Below are positions 50,933 to 62,036 of a stretch of DNA of 64,000 nt, one piece after another. Under the pieces are notes generated by a model. The model made no database searches and was not told the origin of the DNA. It worked only from the letters and a program-made list of their open reading frames with translations. The stretch spans positions 1 through 64,000 of the forward strand of contig BQJD01000010.1 of NCBI GenBank assembly GCA_021604525.1, in the 5' to 3' direction. The stretch's first letter is position 1; every line of letters begins with the position of its first letter. The DNA comes from a marine bacterium B5-7. GTDB lineage: Bacteria; Pseudomonadota; Gammaproteobacteria; Arenicellales; CAJQKF01. The translations under genes were made by a program, and so were the position numbers.

Positions 50933-53656
50933 ATGTCCGAGTTTGCAAAAGAGATGATTCCTGCCAATCTCGAGCAGGAGATGCGTCAATCGTATCTTGA
51001 TTACGCCATGAGCGTAATCGTTGGACGAGCGCTGCCAGATGTGAGTGATGGTTTGAAACCGGTGCATCGCCGGGTGCTCTATGCGATGTCCGAGCTGAAT
51101 AACGACTGGAACAAACCCTACAAAAAATCCGCACGAATTGTCGGTGACGTAATTGGTAAATATCACCCCCATGGCGATACGGCGGTCTACGACACCATTG
51201 TTCGAATGGCACAGTCATTCTCGTTGAGGTATCCGTTGATAGACGGGCAGGGCAACTTCGGTTCCATTGATGGCGACTCACCTGCCGCAATGCGCTACAC
51301 CGAAATTCGATTGTCGCGAATTGCTCACGAACTGCTTTCCGATATCGATAAAGAAACAGTCGATTTTGGCCTGAACTACGATGAATCCGAGACCCAGCCA
51401 CTGGTTCTGCCAACCCGTGTGCCGAATCTTCTGGTTAACGGCTCATCGGGAATCGCGGTCGGTATGGCCACCAACATTCCGCCTCATAACCTTACTGAAG
51501 TGGTGGCTGCCTGTCTGGCGTTACTTGACGATTCTTCACTTGAGGTTGCCGACCTGATGCAACACATCAAGGGGCCGGACTTTCCTACGTGGGGAATTAT
51601 TAACGGTAGCAGGGGTATCCGTGAGGCCTACCACACGGGTCGTGGACGGATACATGTGCGCGCCAAGGTGGAAATTGAGACCGACGAGAAGACTGATCGA
51701 AATCAGATTATTGTCCATGAATTGCCGTACCAGGTGAACAAGGCACGGCTGATGGAAAAAATTGCCGAGTTGGTCAAGAACAAACGACTTGAGGGTATAT
51801 CCGGCCTGCGCGACGAATCCGATAAATCCGGCATGCGTATGGTCATCCAGTTAAAACGTGGTGAGCTACCGGATGTCGTGCTGAATAATCTTTACCAGCA
51901 AACCCAGCTTCAGACTGTATTCGGTATCAATATGGTTGCGCTGGAGAATAACCAGCCACGACTGTTTGGCCTGAAGGACATGTTGAGCGCATTCCTCAAG
52001 CATCGTCGCGAGGTGGTTACCCGGCGTACGCTGTTCGAACTGCGAAAAGCCAGAGCGCGCGCGCATATTCTTGAAGGCCTGGCCATCGCGCTTGCCAATA
52101 TTGATCCAATAATCGAACTGATCAAGCGCTCGCCGAGTCCTGCCGAAGCAAAGGAGCAACTCGTCGCCACACAATGGCCGGCGGGTCTTGTGGTTGAAAT
52201 GCTCAGTCGTGCCGATGATATCGAATCGCGTCCCGACGATCTGGAACCTGGCTTCGGTCTTGATGCCGATCTGTATCGGCTCTCTCCAATTCAGGCGCAG
52301 GCAATCCTCGATTTGAGGCTGCATCGATTGACAGGTCTCGAGCAGGAAAAAATTCTCAAGGAATACAGCGACATCCTCGAGAGAATTCGTGATCTGATAG
52401 ATATATTGGAAAACCCTGATCGCCTGCGTGAGGTCATTCGCGAAGAACTTACTGAAATCAGTGACAACTACGGTGATGATCGACGCACAGAGATTCGCGA
52501 GACATACGAAGATCTCACCGACGAAGATTTGATTGCCCGCGAGGAAATGGTGGTGACAATTTCGCATCTCGGTTATGCGAAATCGCAGCCACTTTCAGAA
52601 TATCGGGCTCAACGTCGTGGCGGTCGGGGCAAGATGGCGACCCAGACGCGTAGTGAGGATTTTGTCGAACGAATGATAGTGGCTAACAGTCATGACACCT
52701 TACTGTGCTTTTCCAATCTCGGCAAAGTCTACTGGCTTAAGGTTTATCAGATACCGCAAGCAGGGCGTTCTGCACGAGGTCGTCCACTGGTCAATATGTT
52801 GCCGCTTGCTGAAAACGAGAAGATATCTACAACCCTGGCGTTGAGCGAGTATCCCGAGGGCTATCACATTGTGATGGCTACGGCGGGTGGCACAATCAAG
52901 AAAAGTTCACTGGCAAGCTACAGTCGGCAACGATCCAACGGGCTCATTGCCATTGATCTTAAGGATGGCGATGAACTGGTTGGTGTTGAATTAACGCAAG
53001 GTGTCGATGACATCATGTTGTTCTCCAGCGCTGGCAAGGCAGTACGTTTCAATGAAACCGGTGTGCGCGAAATGGGGCGGGTTTCCCAGGGGGTTCGGGG
53101 AATTCGTTTAGGCAGCGATCAACATGTTATTTCAATGGTGGTGCTTGAATCAGGTGATGCAGAAGGCCATGTCCTGATTGGTACCGAGAATGGTTACGGG
53201 AAACGTACACCGGTTGTAGATTTTCCCCTGCATAATCGTGGCGGCCAGGGAGTAATCGCTATTCAGACCAGTGGTCGTAATGGCGCAGTTGTCGGTGCAC
53301 TGAAAATCGGCAGCGAAGATGAGATCATGTTGATATCAAATGCCGGGACACTGATCCGCACCCGTGTGTCAGAGGTGTCGGTGCTGAGTCGAAATACTCA
53401 AGGCGTTCGACTCATCAATATGAGTGGCGATGAGAAATTGATCAGCATCAACCGTGTTGATGAAGGTCAAAGTGATGACTCGGCAGAGGATTCGAATGAA
53501 GACAGCGACGATACCCGGGTCGAAGGTTCGAATGGCAATGAACGAATCGAAAACGATGCAAATAGCCGAACTCCTGACGCTAATGCCGATGATGATGTCA
53601 GTACTGACGGAAGTGATAGTGAAGATCACGATAATGATGACACGAGTAATCGCTGA
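50933..53656 (+). CDS. gyrA: DNA gyrase subunit A
   Basis: [37 protein letters not shown] 50933 preferred over GTG 50825; acidic C-terminal tail. Confidence 0.97.
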   Translation: MSEFAKEMIPANLEQEMRQSYLDYAMSVIVGRALPDVSDGLKPVHRRVLYAMSELNNDWNKPYKKSARIVGDVIGKYHPHGDTAVYDTIVRMAQSFSLRYPLIDGQGNFGSIDGDSPAAMRYTEIRLSRIAHELLSDIDKETVDFGLNYDESETQPLVLPTRVPNLLVNGSSGIAVGMATNIPPHNLTEVVAACLALLDDSSLEVADLMQHIKGPDFPTWGIINGSRGIREAYHTGRGRIHVRAKVEIETDEKTDRNQIIVHELPYQVNKARLMEKIAELVKNKRLEGISGLRDESDKSGMRMVIQLKRGELPDVVLNNLYQQTQLQTVFGINMVALENNQPRLFGLKDMLSAFLKHRREVVTRRTLFELRKARARAHILEGLAIALANIDPIIELIKRSPSPAEAKEQLVATQWPAGLVVEMLSRADDIESRPDDLEPGFGLDADLYRLSPIQAQAILDLRLHRLTGLEQEKILKEYSDILERIRDLIDILENPDRLREVIREELTEISDNYGDDRRTEIRETYEDLTDEDLIAREEMVVTISHLGYAKSQPLSEYRAQRRGGRGKMATQTRSEDFVERMIVANSHDTLLCFSNLGKVYWLKVYQIPQAGRSARGRPLVNMLPLAENEKISTTLALSEYPEGYHIVMATAGGTIKKSSLASYSRQRSNGLIAIDLKDGDELVGVELTQGVDDIMLFSSAGKAVRFNETGVREMGRVSQGVRGIRLGSDQHVISMVVLESGDAEGHVLIGTENGYGKRTPVVDFPLHNRGGQGVIAIQTSGRNGAVVGALKIGSEDEIMLISNAGTLIRTRVSEVSVLSRNTQGVRLINMSGDEKLISINRVDEGQSDDSAEDSNEDSDDTRVEGSNGNERIENDANSRTPDANADDDVSTDGSDSEDHDNDDTSNR

Positions 53657-54073
53657 TCGTTTGTAAAGATTGAAATACAATAACCATATGGAAATGGTTT
53701 TGTAGAAACAACGGAACAATTTGCCTGCCGCGGCTGACGTTACTCTGTGAATGGGTTAATGTCTGGCATCAAGTACTACAATTCACAGGTAGCGAATTAT
53801 CGATAGTTCGTCGCTTGTTCGAGCGGGTGATTTTTGATTGAGTACTTTTCAAAACGCCTAAACGATTAACTGGATAAGCTATCACAATTCTCGTCACAGC
53901 CCAGGCCAAGGGTAATGATTCGTGATGAACGGGAATTATTACCCAATAAAGCGAACAGCAGCCGTACTTCATCGCTATTCTTATCGACGACTAAATATTA
54001 ACCTGGCACTCTGGCTAATTAATACCTCCATCACCGACAGCCAGTTCGATTACATGTCCAAAAAAATTTAATC

Positions 54074-55249
54074 ATGAGCAAAACGATCCGAAATATCCTT
54101 GTTTACAATTCAATATCAGACAAGGGCCTTGATCGGTTTCCGGTTGATACATATGTCCTTCATGATGACCATGCAGATCCGGACGTCATACTTCTAAGAT
54201 CACATGATCTCCATGGTATAAATCCTGGTCCGTCTCTTAAAGCCGTTGGTCGAGCAGGTGCTGGCGTTAACAATGTTCCTGTCGGGATATTCTCTGACCA
54301 GGGAATTCCTGTTTTCAATACACCCGGTGCAAATGCCAATGCAGTGAAGGAGTTGGTGGTTGGTGGTTTACTGCAGTCCTGTCGAAATCTGAACGAGGCA
54401 TGGCAATACACTCGTCAGCTTACGGGTAGTGCACAGGAATTCGAAAGTGAAGTCGAAGCCGCAAAGAAGCGTTTTGCCGGTATTGAATTACCCGGAAGAT
54501 CGATCGGCATTATCGGACTCGGTGCAATTGGTCGTTCAGTTGCGGAAGTCTGCTTGATGTTGGGTATGGAAGTGATTGGTTACGATCCCATGCTGACAGT
54601 CGAAGGCGCCTGGTCACTGTCATCACGGGTACGTCGATCCCGGTCTGTTGCCGACTTGTTGGCACGCTCCGATTTTGTCACCTTTCATGTGCCTTTAAAC
54701 GATAACACGCGCGGCATGTTGAACGAGGACACGATCCACTTGTTAAAACCCGGCAGTACGGTGCTTAACTTTGCTCGCAGTGAGATCGTAGAAGTCGATG
54801 CGATACTGAAAGCACTTGATAGTGGCAAAGCGGGTCGATTTATCAGCGATTTTCCACATCCGTCATTAATCACTCACGATAAGGTCATCACATTTCCACA
54901 CCTTGGTGCATCGACTCGCGAAGCAGAAGAAAATTGTGCTGTGATGGCTGTCGATCAGGTGCGTGATTACCTTGAAAACGGCAATATCAGGAATTCGGTG
55001 AATTTTCCCGAGGTGGTCATGCCAAGAGGATCTCCGTACCGGCTGGTCATTGCCAATAGTAATGTGCCGAACATGCTGGGACAGATTTCAACGACAATGG
55101 CAGAATCCGGCCTCAATATACACGATATGATTAACCAGTCCAAAGGTCCGCTGGCATACACAATAGTCGATACGGATAGCCCGGTACCGAAGGATGTGGT
55201 CGATAAACTGGTGGCCATTGAAGGTGTCCTGAAAGCACGGACAATCTGA
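54074..55249 (+). CDS. serA: D-3-phosphoglycerate dehydrogenase
   Basis: NAD-binding GRSIGIIGLGAIGRSVAEVCLMLGMEVIGYDP; ACT-like C-term; 391 aa. Confidence 0.85.
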   Translation: MSKTIRNILVYNSISDKGLDRFPVDTYVLHDDHADPDVILLRSHDLHGINPGPSLKAVGRAGAGVNNVPVGIFSDQGIPVFNTPGANANAVKELVVGGLLQSCRNLNEAWQYTRQLTGSAQEFESEVEAAKKRFAGIELPGRSIGIIGLGAIGRSVAEVCLMLGMEVIGYDPMLTVEGAWSLSSRVRRSRSVADLLARSDFVTFHVPLNDNTRGMLNEDTIHLLKPGSTVLNFARSEIVEVDAILKALDSGKAGRFISDFPHPSLITHDKVITFPHLGASTREAEENCAVMAVDQVRDYLENGNIRNSVNFPEVVMPRGSPYRLVIANSNVPNMLGQISTTMAESGLNIHDMINQSKGPLAYTIVDTDSPVPKDVVDKLVAIEGVLKARTI

Positions 55250-55282
55250 GTTACGAAATCAATTTCGTGATGGGGAAAACGA

Positions 55283-56365
55283 ATGAATGATGACAACAGG
55301 CTGACAGAAATAAGAAAAGAGATTGATGTCATTGACGACCAGTTGGTTGGCTTGCTAAATCGGCGTGTAGCACTTGCGCGCAATGTTGGCGAGATTAAAC
55401 ATGCAGCCGGTCAACCGGTTGTATATCGCCCGGAACGTGAAGCGCAAATACTCGCTCGAATCAGCGATTTGAGCCCCGGCGATATTGGCGAACGTGAATT
55501 GCTGCATGTATTCCGGGAAATCATTTCTGCCTGTCGCGGTGCTGAAAGCCTTATCCGTGTGGCAGTACTGGGTCCGGAAGGAACCTATTCACAAGCGGCT
55601 GCGATCAAACACTTTGGCCATCAGATCGAAACCCCGCTGGCGGCATCAATAGAAGAAGTATTTCGCATGGTCGAGTCAGGCGATGCTGACTATGGCGCTG
55701 TGCCGGTTGAAAATTCCACCGAAGGTGGGGTCAGTAATACCCTGGACGCATTGATGAGCACGGCCGCGATGATTTGCGGTGAAATTAATTTGCCAATTCG
55801 ACATTGTCTGCTGGCCGGTACCCAAATTCGTGGTGAGATTCACGAAATCCTGGCGCATGCCCAGGCGCTTGGACAATGTCGCCGGTGGCTGGCGGCGCAC
55901 ATGCCAGGAATTGAATTAAGACCTGTTGCAAGTAATGCCGAGGCGGCACAAATTGCGGCTCAGGATACAACCATTGCAGCAATCGCCGGGGAGCGAGTGG
56001 CGAACATGTACGGACTTGAGGTGCTTGAGCGTGGTATCCAGGACAACTCCGACAACACTACCCGTTTCCTGGTAATCGGCATGACCGCATCTGCATCGAG
56101 CGGCAATGACAAAACCAGTATCGTACTGTCTGCAAGAAATCGTCCCGGGGCATTATTCGACCTGCTCCAACCGCTTGCCCGACATGGAATTGATATGACG
56201 CGAATAGAATCGCGACCCGCACATAGCGGATTATGGGAGTACCTGTTTTATGTTGATTTCAATGGTCATCGGGACGACGATACAGCAGCGATTGCTTTAG
56301 CTGAACTGCAGGATAATGCGGCAATGTATAAATGGCTTGGCTCTTACCCGAAAGCGATCAGTTGA
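55283..56365 (+). CDS. pheA: bifunctional chorismate mutase/prephenate dehydratase
   Basis: N-terminal CM (IRKEIDVIDDQLVGLLNRRVALA), PDT GPEGTYSQAAAIKHFG, C-term ACT RNRPGALFDLLQPLARHGIDMTRIESRP. Confidence 0.96.
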   Translation: MNDDNRLTEIRKEIDVIDDQLVGLLNRRVALARNVGEIKHAAGQPVVYRPEREAQILARISDLSPGDIGERELLHVFREIISACRGAESLIRVAVLGPEGTYSQAAAIKHFGHQIETPLAASIEEVFRMVESGDADYGAVPVENSTEGGVSNTLDALMSTAAMICGEINLPIRHCLLAGTQIRGEIHEILAHAQALGQCRRWLAAHMPGIELRPVASNAEAAQIAAQDTTIAAIAGERVANMYGLEVLERGIQDNSDNTTRFLVIGMTASASSGNDKTSIVLSARNRPGALFDLLQPLARHGIDMTRIESRPAHSGLWEYLFYVDFNGHRDDDTAAIALAELQDNAAMYKWLGSYPKAIS

Positions 56366-56410
56366 TGGTGCGAATCCTGCCGGCCTGCCGAATTTTCCAT
56401 CATCTGTTTC

Positions 56411-57340
56411 GTGCGTGTCCGTGACGAAGCTTTTAATCAAGGTTTTTCAGGTATGGTGCCAGCAGATCTCATGAGAATTGAAAAACTGGTTGTGATCGGC
56501 GTTGGGCTCATTGGCGGTTCACTCGCTTTGGCACTAAAACGGCGCGGTGTGGTTGGGGAGATCGTTGGTCTCGGACGTCGTGTCGAGACCCTTGAAGAGG
56601 CAGTTTCACTTGGTGTTATCGATCGTTTTGATACTGATCATTCAGCCGTACAGGGGGCTGACCTTATTTTCATGGGTGTACCGGTCGGGGCGATGGCGAC
56701 ACAGTTCGAGCGAATCGCCCCTTATATTAATGATCGCACAACGATTACCGATGGCGGCAGCACCAAACAGCACGTAATTGATGATGCACGGCAGATTCTT
56801 GCCGGTGGTGCATCACGATTCGTTCCCGGTCACCCTATTGCCGGTTCAGAACGTTCAGGCGTGGCTGCGGCTAATGCGGCATTATTTGATAAGCACACGG
56901 TTCTGCTCACGCCGTTGCCTGAAAATGATCCATCGATCATCGAGCAGGTGACCAGGATGTGGCAATACACAGGTGCCTGTGTAGAAACCATGGATCCAGT
57001 CAAACATGACAGGATTTTGGGCCTGACCAGCCACCTCCCTCATATCCTCGCCTATACCCTCGTCGATTTTATTGCGCGAGGTGACAATGCCGAACGCTGC
57101 TTCGATCTTGCCGCGGGTGGATTCTTTGATTTCACTCGTATCGCATCAAGTGATCCGATCATGTGGCGCGATATCACTGTAACCAACCGCGAGTCGTTGT
57201 CAGAATCCATTGGCGATTTTATCGAACGCCTCAGCGCGTTGAAGGAATTGGTGGATCAGGAACGCGCAGACGAAATCGAGTCGCTCTATCGGTTTGCTCG
57301 GGAGGCTCGAAATCGTCTGGTAGACAAGCGCAAGTCATAA
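56411..57340 (+). CDS. tyrA: prephenate dehydrogenase
   Basis: KLVVIGVGLIGGSLALALKRRG; VPGHPIAGSERSGVAAANAALF; start may be internal (56453/56471). Confidence 0.92.
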   Translation: MRVRDEAFNQGFSGMVPADLMRIEKLVVIGVGLIGGSLALALKRRGVVGEIVGLGRRVETLEEAVSLGVIDRFDTDHSAVQGADLIFMGVPVGAMATQFERIAPYINDRTTITDGGSTKQHVIDDARQILAGGASRFVPGHPIAGSERSGVAAANAALFDKHTVLLTPLPENDPSIIEQVTRMWQYTGACVETMDPVKHDRILGLTSHLPHILAYTLVDFIARGDNAERCFDLAAGGFFDFTRIASSDPIMWRDITVTNRESLSESIGDFIERLSALKELVDQERADEIESLYRFAREARNRLVDKRKS

Positions 57341-57357
57341 CATTGGGACAGACCACG

Positions 57358-58689
57358 ATGGCGGAATCCTACAATATAGAATTCATTATTCAGCCCGGAT
57401 CATCGCTGGGCGGCAGTATGATGGTTCCGGGTGATAAATCGATCAGTCACAGGACAGTCATGCTCGGTTCCATAGCCGATGGCCAAACTCGCGTTAGCGG
57501 ACTCCTTGAAGGCGAAGACGTGATTGCAACGGTTTCTGCGATGCGCGCAATGGGGGTCGATATCGACGGACCTGCAAATGGCGAGATGACAATTGCAGGT
57601 GTCGGCATGCATGGCCTTTCCGCCCCACCGGCGCCGCTTGATTTCGGTAACTCGGGAACCGCAATGCGGTTGATGTGCGGGCTGCTTGCCGCGCAGTCGT
57701 TCGCCAGCGAGTTAAGTGGCGACGAATCGCTACTTGCCCGTCCGATGGAGCGTGTCGCCAGGCCACTTCGGGAAATGGGTGCGAATATTGAAACCAGTGC
57801 AGGGAAACCGCCGATCCTGATCCAGCCAGCGAGTGACGGTTTGCTGGCGAGCGTGCATCACCTCGAGGTCGCGAGTGCACAAGTAAAATCGGCACTGTTG
57901 CTCGCCGGACTGTATGCGCGTGGTGAAACTCGAGTGATTGAGCCGGCTATAACGCGGGACCACACCGAGCGCATGCTTAGAGCATTTGGCATACAAGTCC
58001 ATGGTGGAGAAGACTGGGCTTCGGTCAGTGGTGATCAAAAGCTGATCGGAACCGATGTCGAGGTGCCAGGCGATCTTTCGTCAGCGTCTTTTTTTCTGGT
58101 CGGGGCGGCGATTAGTCCCGACACGGAATTAACCATATCAGATGTCGGAGTAAATCCGACTCGTACTGGAATCATTCGTATTCTCGAAGCAATGGGGGCG
58201 ACGATTGACGAATCGAACCCGCGTGACATAGCCGGTGAACCGGTTGCGGATCTGACCGTTCACGGCGCACAACTGACTGGTATTGATATCCCGCCTTCAT
58301 GGGTACCGCTTGCTATCGATGAGTTTCCAGCGGTGTGCATTGCTGCCGCTGCTGCATCCGGTACTACAGTGATCCGCGGCGCCGCTGAATTGCGAGTCAA
58401 GGAAAGTGACAGAATTGCCGCGATGACAGCCGGGTTGAGAAATTTGAACATTCATGTTGATGAATTCGACGATGGAATTGCAGTCACTGGTGGCATGATG
58501 AGTGGCGGCCAGATCGACAGCTTCGGTGATCATCGAATTGCCATGGCTTTTGCGATTGCCGGGATCATCGCCAGCGATACCATAAGAATCGCAAACTGCC
58601 GCAACGTAGCAACGTCTTTTCCAGGATTTGCCCAGATTGCTGCCGACGCAGGTCTTGATATCGAGGAGAGAATCAATGCCGGCGACTGA
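57358..58689 (+). CDS. aroA: 3-phosphoshikimate 1-carboxyvinyltransferase
   Basis: VPGDKSISHRTVMLGSIADG; LDFGNSGTAMRLMCGLL; RVKESDRIAAM; ATG 57358 chosen. Confidence 0.96.
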   Translation: MAESYNIEFIIQPGSSLGGSMMVPGDKSISHRTVMLGSIADGQTRVSGLLEGEDVIATVSAMRAMGVDIDGPANGEMTIAGVGMHGLSAPPAPLDFGNSGTAMRLMCGLLAAQSFASELSGDESLLARPMERVARPLREMGANIETSAGKPPILIQPASDGLLASVHHLEVASAQVKSALLLAGLYARGETRVIEPAITRDHTERMLRAFGIQVHGGEDWASVSGDQKLIGTDVEVPGDLSSASFFLVGAAISPDTELTISDVGVNPTRTGIIRILEAMGATIDESNPRDIAGEPVADLTVHGAQLTGIDIPPSWVPLAIDEFPAVCIAAAAASGTTVIRGAAELRVKESDRIAAMTAGLRNLNIHVDEFDDGIAVTGGMMSGGQIDSFGDHRIAMAFAIAGIIASDTIRIANCRNVATSFPGFAQIAADAGLDIEERINAGD

Positions 58690-59383
58690 TATCGTCACCG
58701 TCGCAATTGACGGGCCCAGTGGAACCGGTAAGGGTACGATCAGTAAGCGTCTCGCCGAGTGCCATGGCTGGGGGTATCTCGACAGTGGGGCGCTTTACAG
58801 GGTTTTTGCGATTTTAGCCGATGAAGAAGGCATTTTGCCGACAGATATCGACAAGTTAAATAATTTTGCTGCGACGCTGAATATCGACTTCAAGACTGAT
58901 TCGGGCGGGTATCATGTATATGCCAACGGCCGGGACATGACACAGCTTATCCGTGAAGAAGGGGCAGGTACCATCGCGTCGAAATTTGCCGTCATTCCCG
59001 AGATTCGTGCGTTACTAATGGGTCTGCAACGGGATCAACGCCGGGCACCTGGTCTGGTTGCAGACGGCCGAGATATGGGCACTACGGTATTTCCTGATGC
59101 GTTGGTCAAGATATTTCTCGATGCACGCCCTGAAATACGCGCCGAGAGGCGCTATAAGCAGTTGAAGGAAAAGGGTTTCGATGGTAGTCTAGCGCGCCTT
59201 CGTGAGGAGATGGCAGAACGTGATGACAGGGACGCTAACCGGTCGGTATCACCGATGGTTATGGCAGTTGACGCGATTCGAGTGGATACCAGCGACATGT
59301 CGGTCGAAGAAGTGGTAGCGCGAGTCGAAGAGATCGTTAATGAGAGATTGGGCGCAAGTGGCGTAAATACTCCCAGGGAATAG
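58676..59383 (+). CDS. cmk: cytidylate kinase
   Basis: VTVAIDGPSGTGKGTISKRLAECHGWGYLDSGALYR; VADGRDMGTTVFPDA; overlaps aroA stop. Confidence 0.97.
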   Translation: MPATDIVTVAIDGPSGTGKGTISKRLAECHGWGYLDSGALYRVFAILADEEGILPTDIDKLNNFAATLNIDFKTDSGGYHVYANGRDMTQLIREEGAGTIASKFAVIPEIRALLMGLQRDQRRAPGLVADGRDMGTTVFPDALVKIFLDARPEIRAERRYKQLKEKGFDGSLARLREEMAERDDRDANRSVSPMVMAVDAIRVDTSDMSVEEVVARVEEIVNERLGASGVNTPRE

Positions 59384-59504
59384 TCGCATCACATAGAATT
59401 CCTGCTCCTGCAACGAAGGAATATTCGCCCCTGGACCTGAGTATCGTCCGGGTTTTCAATAACTTAACCCAAGCCGGCTTCTGTCGGTGTCGTCCCTCCC
59501 AATC

Positions 59505-61181
59505 ATGTCTGAATCATTTGCTGAACTTTTTGAAGAAAGCCTGAAATCCTCCGTAATGCAGCTCGGTGAAGTCATCACCGGCGAAGTGGTGGATGCCAAC
59601 AACGAATATGTCATTGTAAACGCCGGACTCAAGTCTGAAGCGGAAATCCCCGCGTCGCAGTTTAAAGATCTTAATGGTGAACTTACTGTAGCGATCGGCG
59701 ACATGGTCGAGGTCGCGATCGAAGCGTTGGAAGACGGCTACGGTAATACTCGATTATCGAGAGAAAAAGCCCGTCGCGCAAAAGCATGGAAGGCGCTGGA
59801 GCAGGCCTTCGAGGAACAGAGCATTGTTACGGGCATATTGACGGGTAAGGTCAAGGGCGGTTTCACGGTTTCTATCGACGAGGTACGTGCATTTCTGCCG
59901 GGCTCCCTGGTCGATGTTCGTCCGGTAAGCGACTCTGCCTATCTTGAACGCAAGGAACTTGAGTTCAAGGTTATCAAGCTGGATCGGCAGCGCAATAATG
60001 TTGTGGTATCCCGACGAGCCGTTGTCGAGAAGGAGATGATGGCCGAACGCGAAGCATTGCTTGAAACGCTTGAAGAAGGTCAGATGGTGAAAGGTGTTGT
60101 TAAAAACCTCACTGACTACGGCGCCTTCGTTAATTTGGGTGGCCTCGATGGATTGCTTCATATTACTGATATTGCCTGGCGTCGCGTTAAACACCCGTCG
60201 GAGGTGCTTGAGGTCGGTGACGAAATCGAAGTTAAAGTACTCAAGTTTGATCGCGACAAAAACCGCGTATCACTGGGCTTGAAACAGCTTGGCGACGACC
60301 CGTGGCAGGATCTGCCGCGTCGTTACCCGGAAAATACCCGTTTGTTCGGTAAGGTCACCAACATTACTGACTATGGCGCGTTCGTCGAACTCGAAGAGGG
60401 TGTCGAAGGACTGGTGCATGTATCGGAGATGGACTGGACGAATAAAAATGTTCATCCGAACAAAGTTTCAAAAGTTGGTGATGAAGTCGAGGTCATGGTT
60501 CTGGACATCGATTCCGAGCGACGTCGTATTTCACTCGGTATGAAGCAGTGCATGCCTAATCCATGGGAGGAGTTTGCTGCGACTCATAACAAGAATGACA
60601 AGATTTCCGGCAAGATCAAATCGATTACCGATTTTGGCGTGTTTATCGGTCTTGACGGTGGTATCGATGGCCTTATTCACCTAAGCGATCTGTCGTGGGA
60701 TCGTCCGGGAGAAGAGGTGGTTCGCGAATACCAGAAAGGTGACGAAGTTGAAGCTGTTGTTCTGTCTGTTGATCCGGAACGTGAGCGTATATCCCTTGGC
60801 ATCAAGCAGGCGCTGAGTGATCCATTCACCGCATTTGTCGGTGAACATGGAAAGGGTGGCGTCGTTCGGGGAACCATTACTGAACTCGATGCCAAAGGTG
60901 CGGTTGTGTTGTTGGCAGACGGGATAGAAGGTTATCTTCGAGCTACCGAGCTGGCACGAGATCACGTTGAAGATGCACGCTCAGTGCTTAAAGAGGGTCA
61001 GGAAATCGAAGCGAAGATTACCAGTATCGAACGGAAGAATCGCAGGATTTCCTTATCACTCAAGGCTTTGGATCTTGAAATGCAAGAGCAGGCGATGCAG
61101 GACTTCTCCAAGCGTACTTCAACGGGCAGTGCAACTCTCGGCGACAAGCTTAAAGAAGAACTGTCCAAGCAGTCGTCATGA
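59505..61181 (+). CDS. rpsA: 30S ribosomal protein S1
   Basis: Six S1 domains (e.g. [32 protein letters not shown]); ATG 59505. Confidence 0.97.
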   Translation: MSESFAELFEESLKSSVMQLGEVITGEVVDANNEYVIVNAGLKSEAEIPASQFKDLNGELTVAIGDMVEVAIEALEDGYGNTRLSREKARRAKAWKALEQAFEEQSIVTGILTGKVKGGFTVSIDEVRAFLPGSLVDVRPVSDSAYLERKELEFKVIKLDRQRNNVVVSRRAVVEKEMMAEREALLETLEEGQMVKGVVKNLTDYGAFVNLGGLDGLLHITDIAWRRVKHPSEVLEVGDEIEVKVLKFDRDKNRVSLGLKQLGDDPWQDLPRRYPENTRLFGKVTNITDYGAFVELEEGVEGLVHVSEMDWTNKNVHPNKVSKVGDEVEVMVLDIDSERRRISLGMKQCMPNPWEEFAATHNKNDKISGKIKSITDFGVFIGLDGGIDGLIHLSDLSWDRPGEEVVREYQKGDEVEAVVLSVDPERERISLGIKQALSDPFTAFVGEHGKGGVVRGTITELDAKGAVVLLADGIEGYLRATELARDHVEDARSVLKEGQEIEAKITSIERKNRRISLSLKALDLEMQEQAMQDFSKRTSTGSATLGDKLKEELSKQSS

Positions 61182-61264
61182 TAATTCGCCTGTAGATAAT
61201 TTATTAATACGACCCTGGGAAATTGTTCTGAGCATAATCAAGCAACTGTTTGGGGTCATTGTGG

Positions 61265-61308
61265 CTGACAACCGACCTGGTGGAATTTCCATTTAGGCCG
61301 GTTGTCAG
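61265..61308. repeat. inverted repeat in rpsA-ihfB intergenic region
   Basis: CTGACAACCG ... CGGTTGTCAG perfect 10-bp arms, 24-nt loop, no T-run. Confidence 0.7.
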
Positions 61309-61335
61309 GAATCGAAAATTCACGGTGTATCCAAC

Positions 61336-61683
61336 ATGAATACGGTTACCAAATCGGAACTCATTGAGGCCTTGGCTACTGAACAGTTACACCTTGTTCA
61401 TCGCGACGTCGAATTTTCCGTGAATACATTGCTTGAGCGGATGAGCGATGCACTGGTCTCAGGGCGGCGGATTGAAATTCGCGGATTCGGTAGTATTTCC
61501 CTGCGTTACAGGGGTTCTCGAGTTGGCAGGAATCCAAAAACCGGTGAGGCGGTCACCGTTCCTGAGAAATATGTACCGCATTTCAAGCCGGGAAGGTCGC
61601 TGCGTGAACGCGTCAATCAAATTGAGCCGATATCAACAGGATCGATAGACACAGCCGAGAGTAGTGCACTCGACGGAGCATAA
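61336..61683 (+). CDS. ihfB: integration host factor subunit beta
   Basis: [14 protein letters not shown]...[51 protein letters not shown]. Confidence 0.95.
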   Translation: MNTVTKSELIEALATEQLHLVHRDVEFSVNTLLERMSDALVSGRRIEIRGFGSISLRYRGSRVGRNPKTGEAVTVPEKYVPHFKPGRSLRERVNQIEPISTGSIDTAESSALDGA

Positions 61684-61736
61684 GTTCATCGGAATGACGG
61701 TGACAAGTTAATCACGGTCATCATTAACCGGCAATC

Positions 61737-62036
61737 ATGAAACGACTCTTTTACGCCATTATCCTGCTTAGCGTATTCATTTTTGGTCTGACGTTTGCTG
61801 CGCGTAATCCACAGACCGTCCACATAAGTTACTATTTCGGCATCGATGTCGAATTGCCTCTCATCTTTGTATTGCTTGCAAGTCTCGCAATCGGCCTTAT
61901 TGCAGGCTACCTGCTCGCGGCAGCGCATGGATTAAAGCGACGTCGGCGTTTGGTCCATAAAATCAGGAGCGAATCAAAAAAAGTGGAATCATCAGTCAGA
62001 GCATCGACGAATGCCCTGGCTCCGAGGAATTCCTGA
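61737..62036 (+). CDS. lapA: lipopolysaccharide assembly protein LapA-domain protein
   Basis: FAARNPQTVHISYYFGIDVELPLIFVLLASLAIGLIAGYL. Confidence 0.88.
   Translation: MKRLFYAIILLSVFIFGLTFAARNPQTVHISYYFGIDVELPLIFVLLASLAIGLIAGYLLAAAHGLKRRRRLVHKIRSESKKVESSVRASTNALAPRNS

Noticed and set aside
51866-52567. 233-aa minus-strand ORF opposite gyrA
   Set aside because: Antisense to an unambiguous gyrA coding region; no family resemblance.
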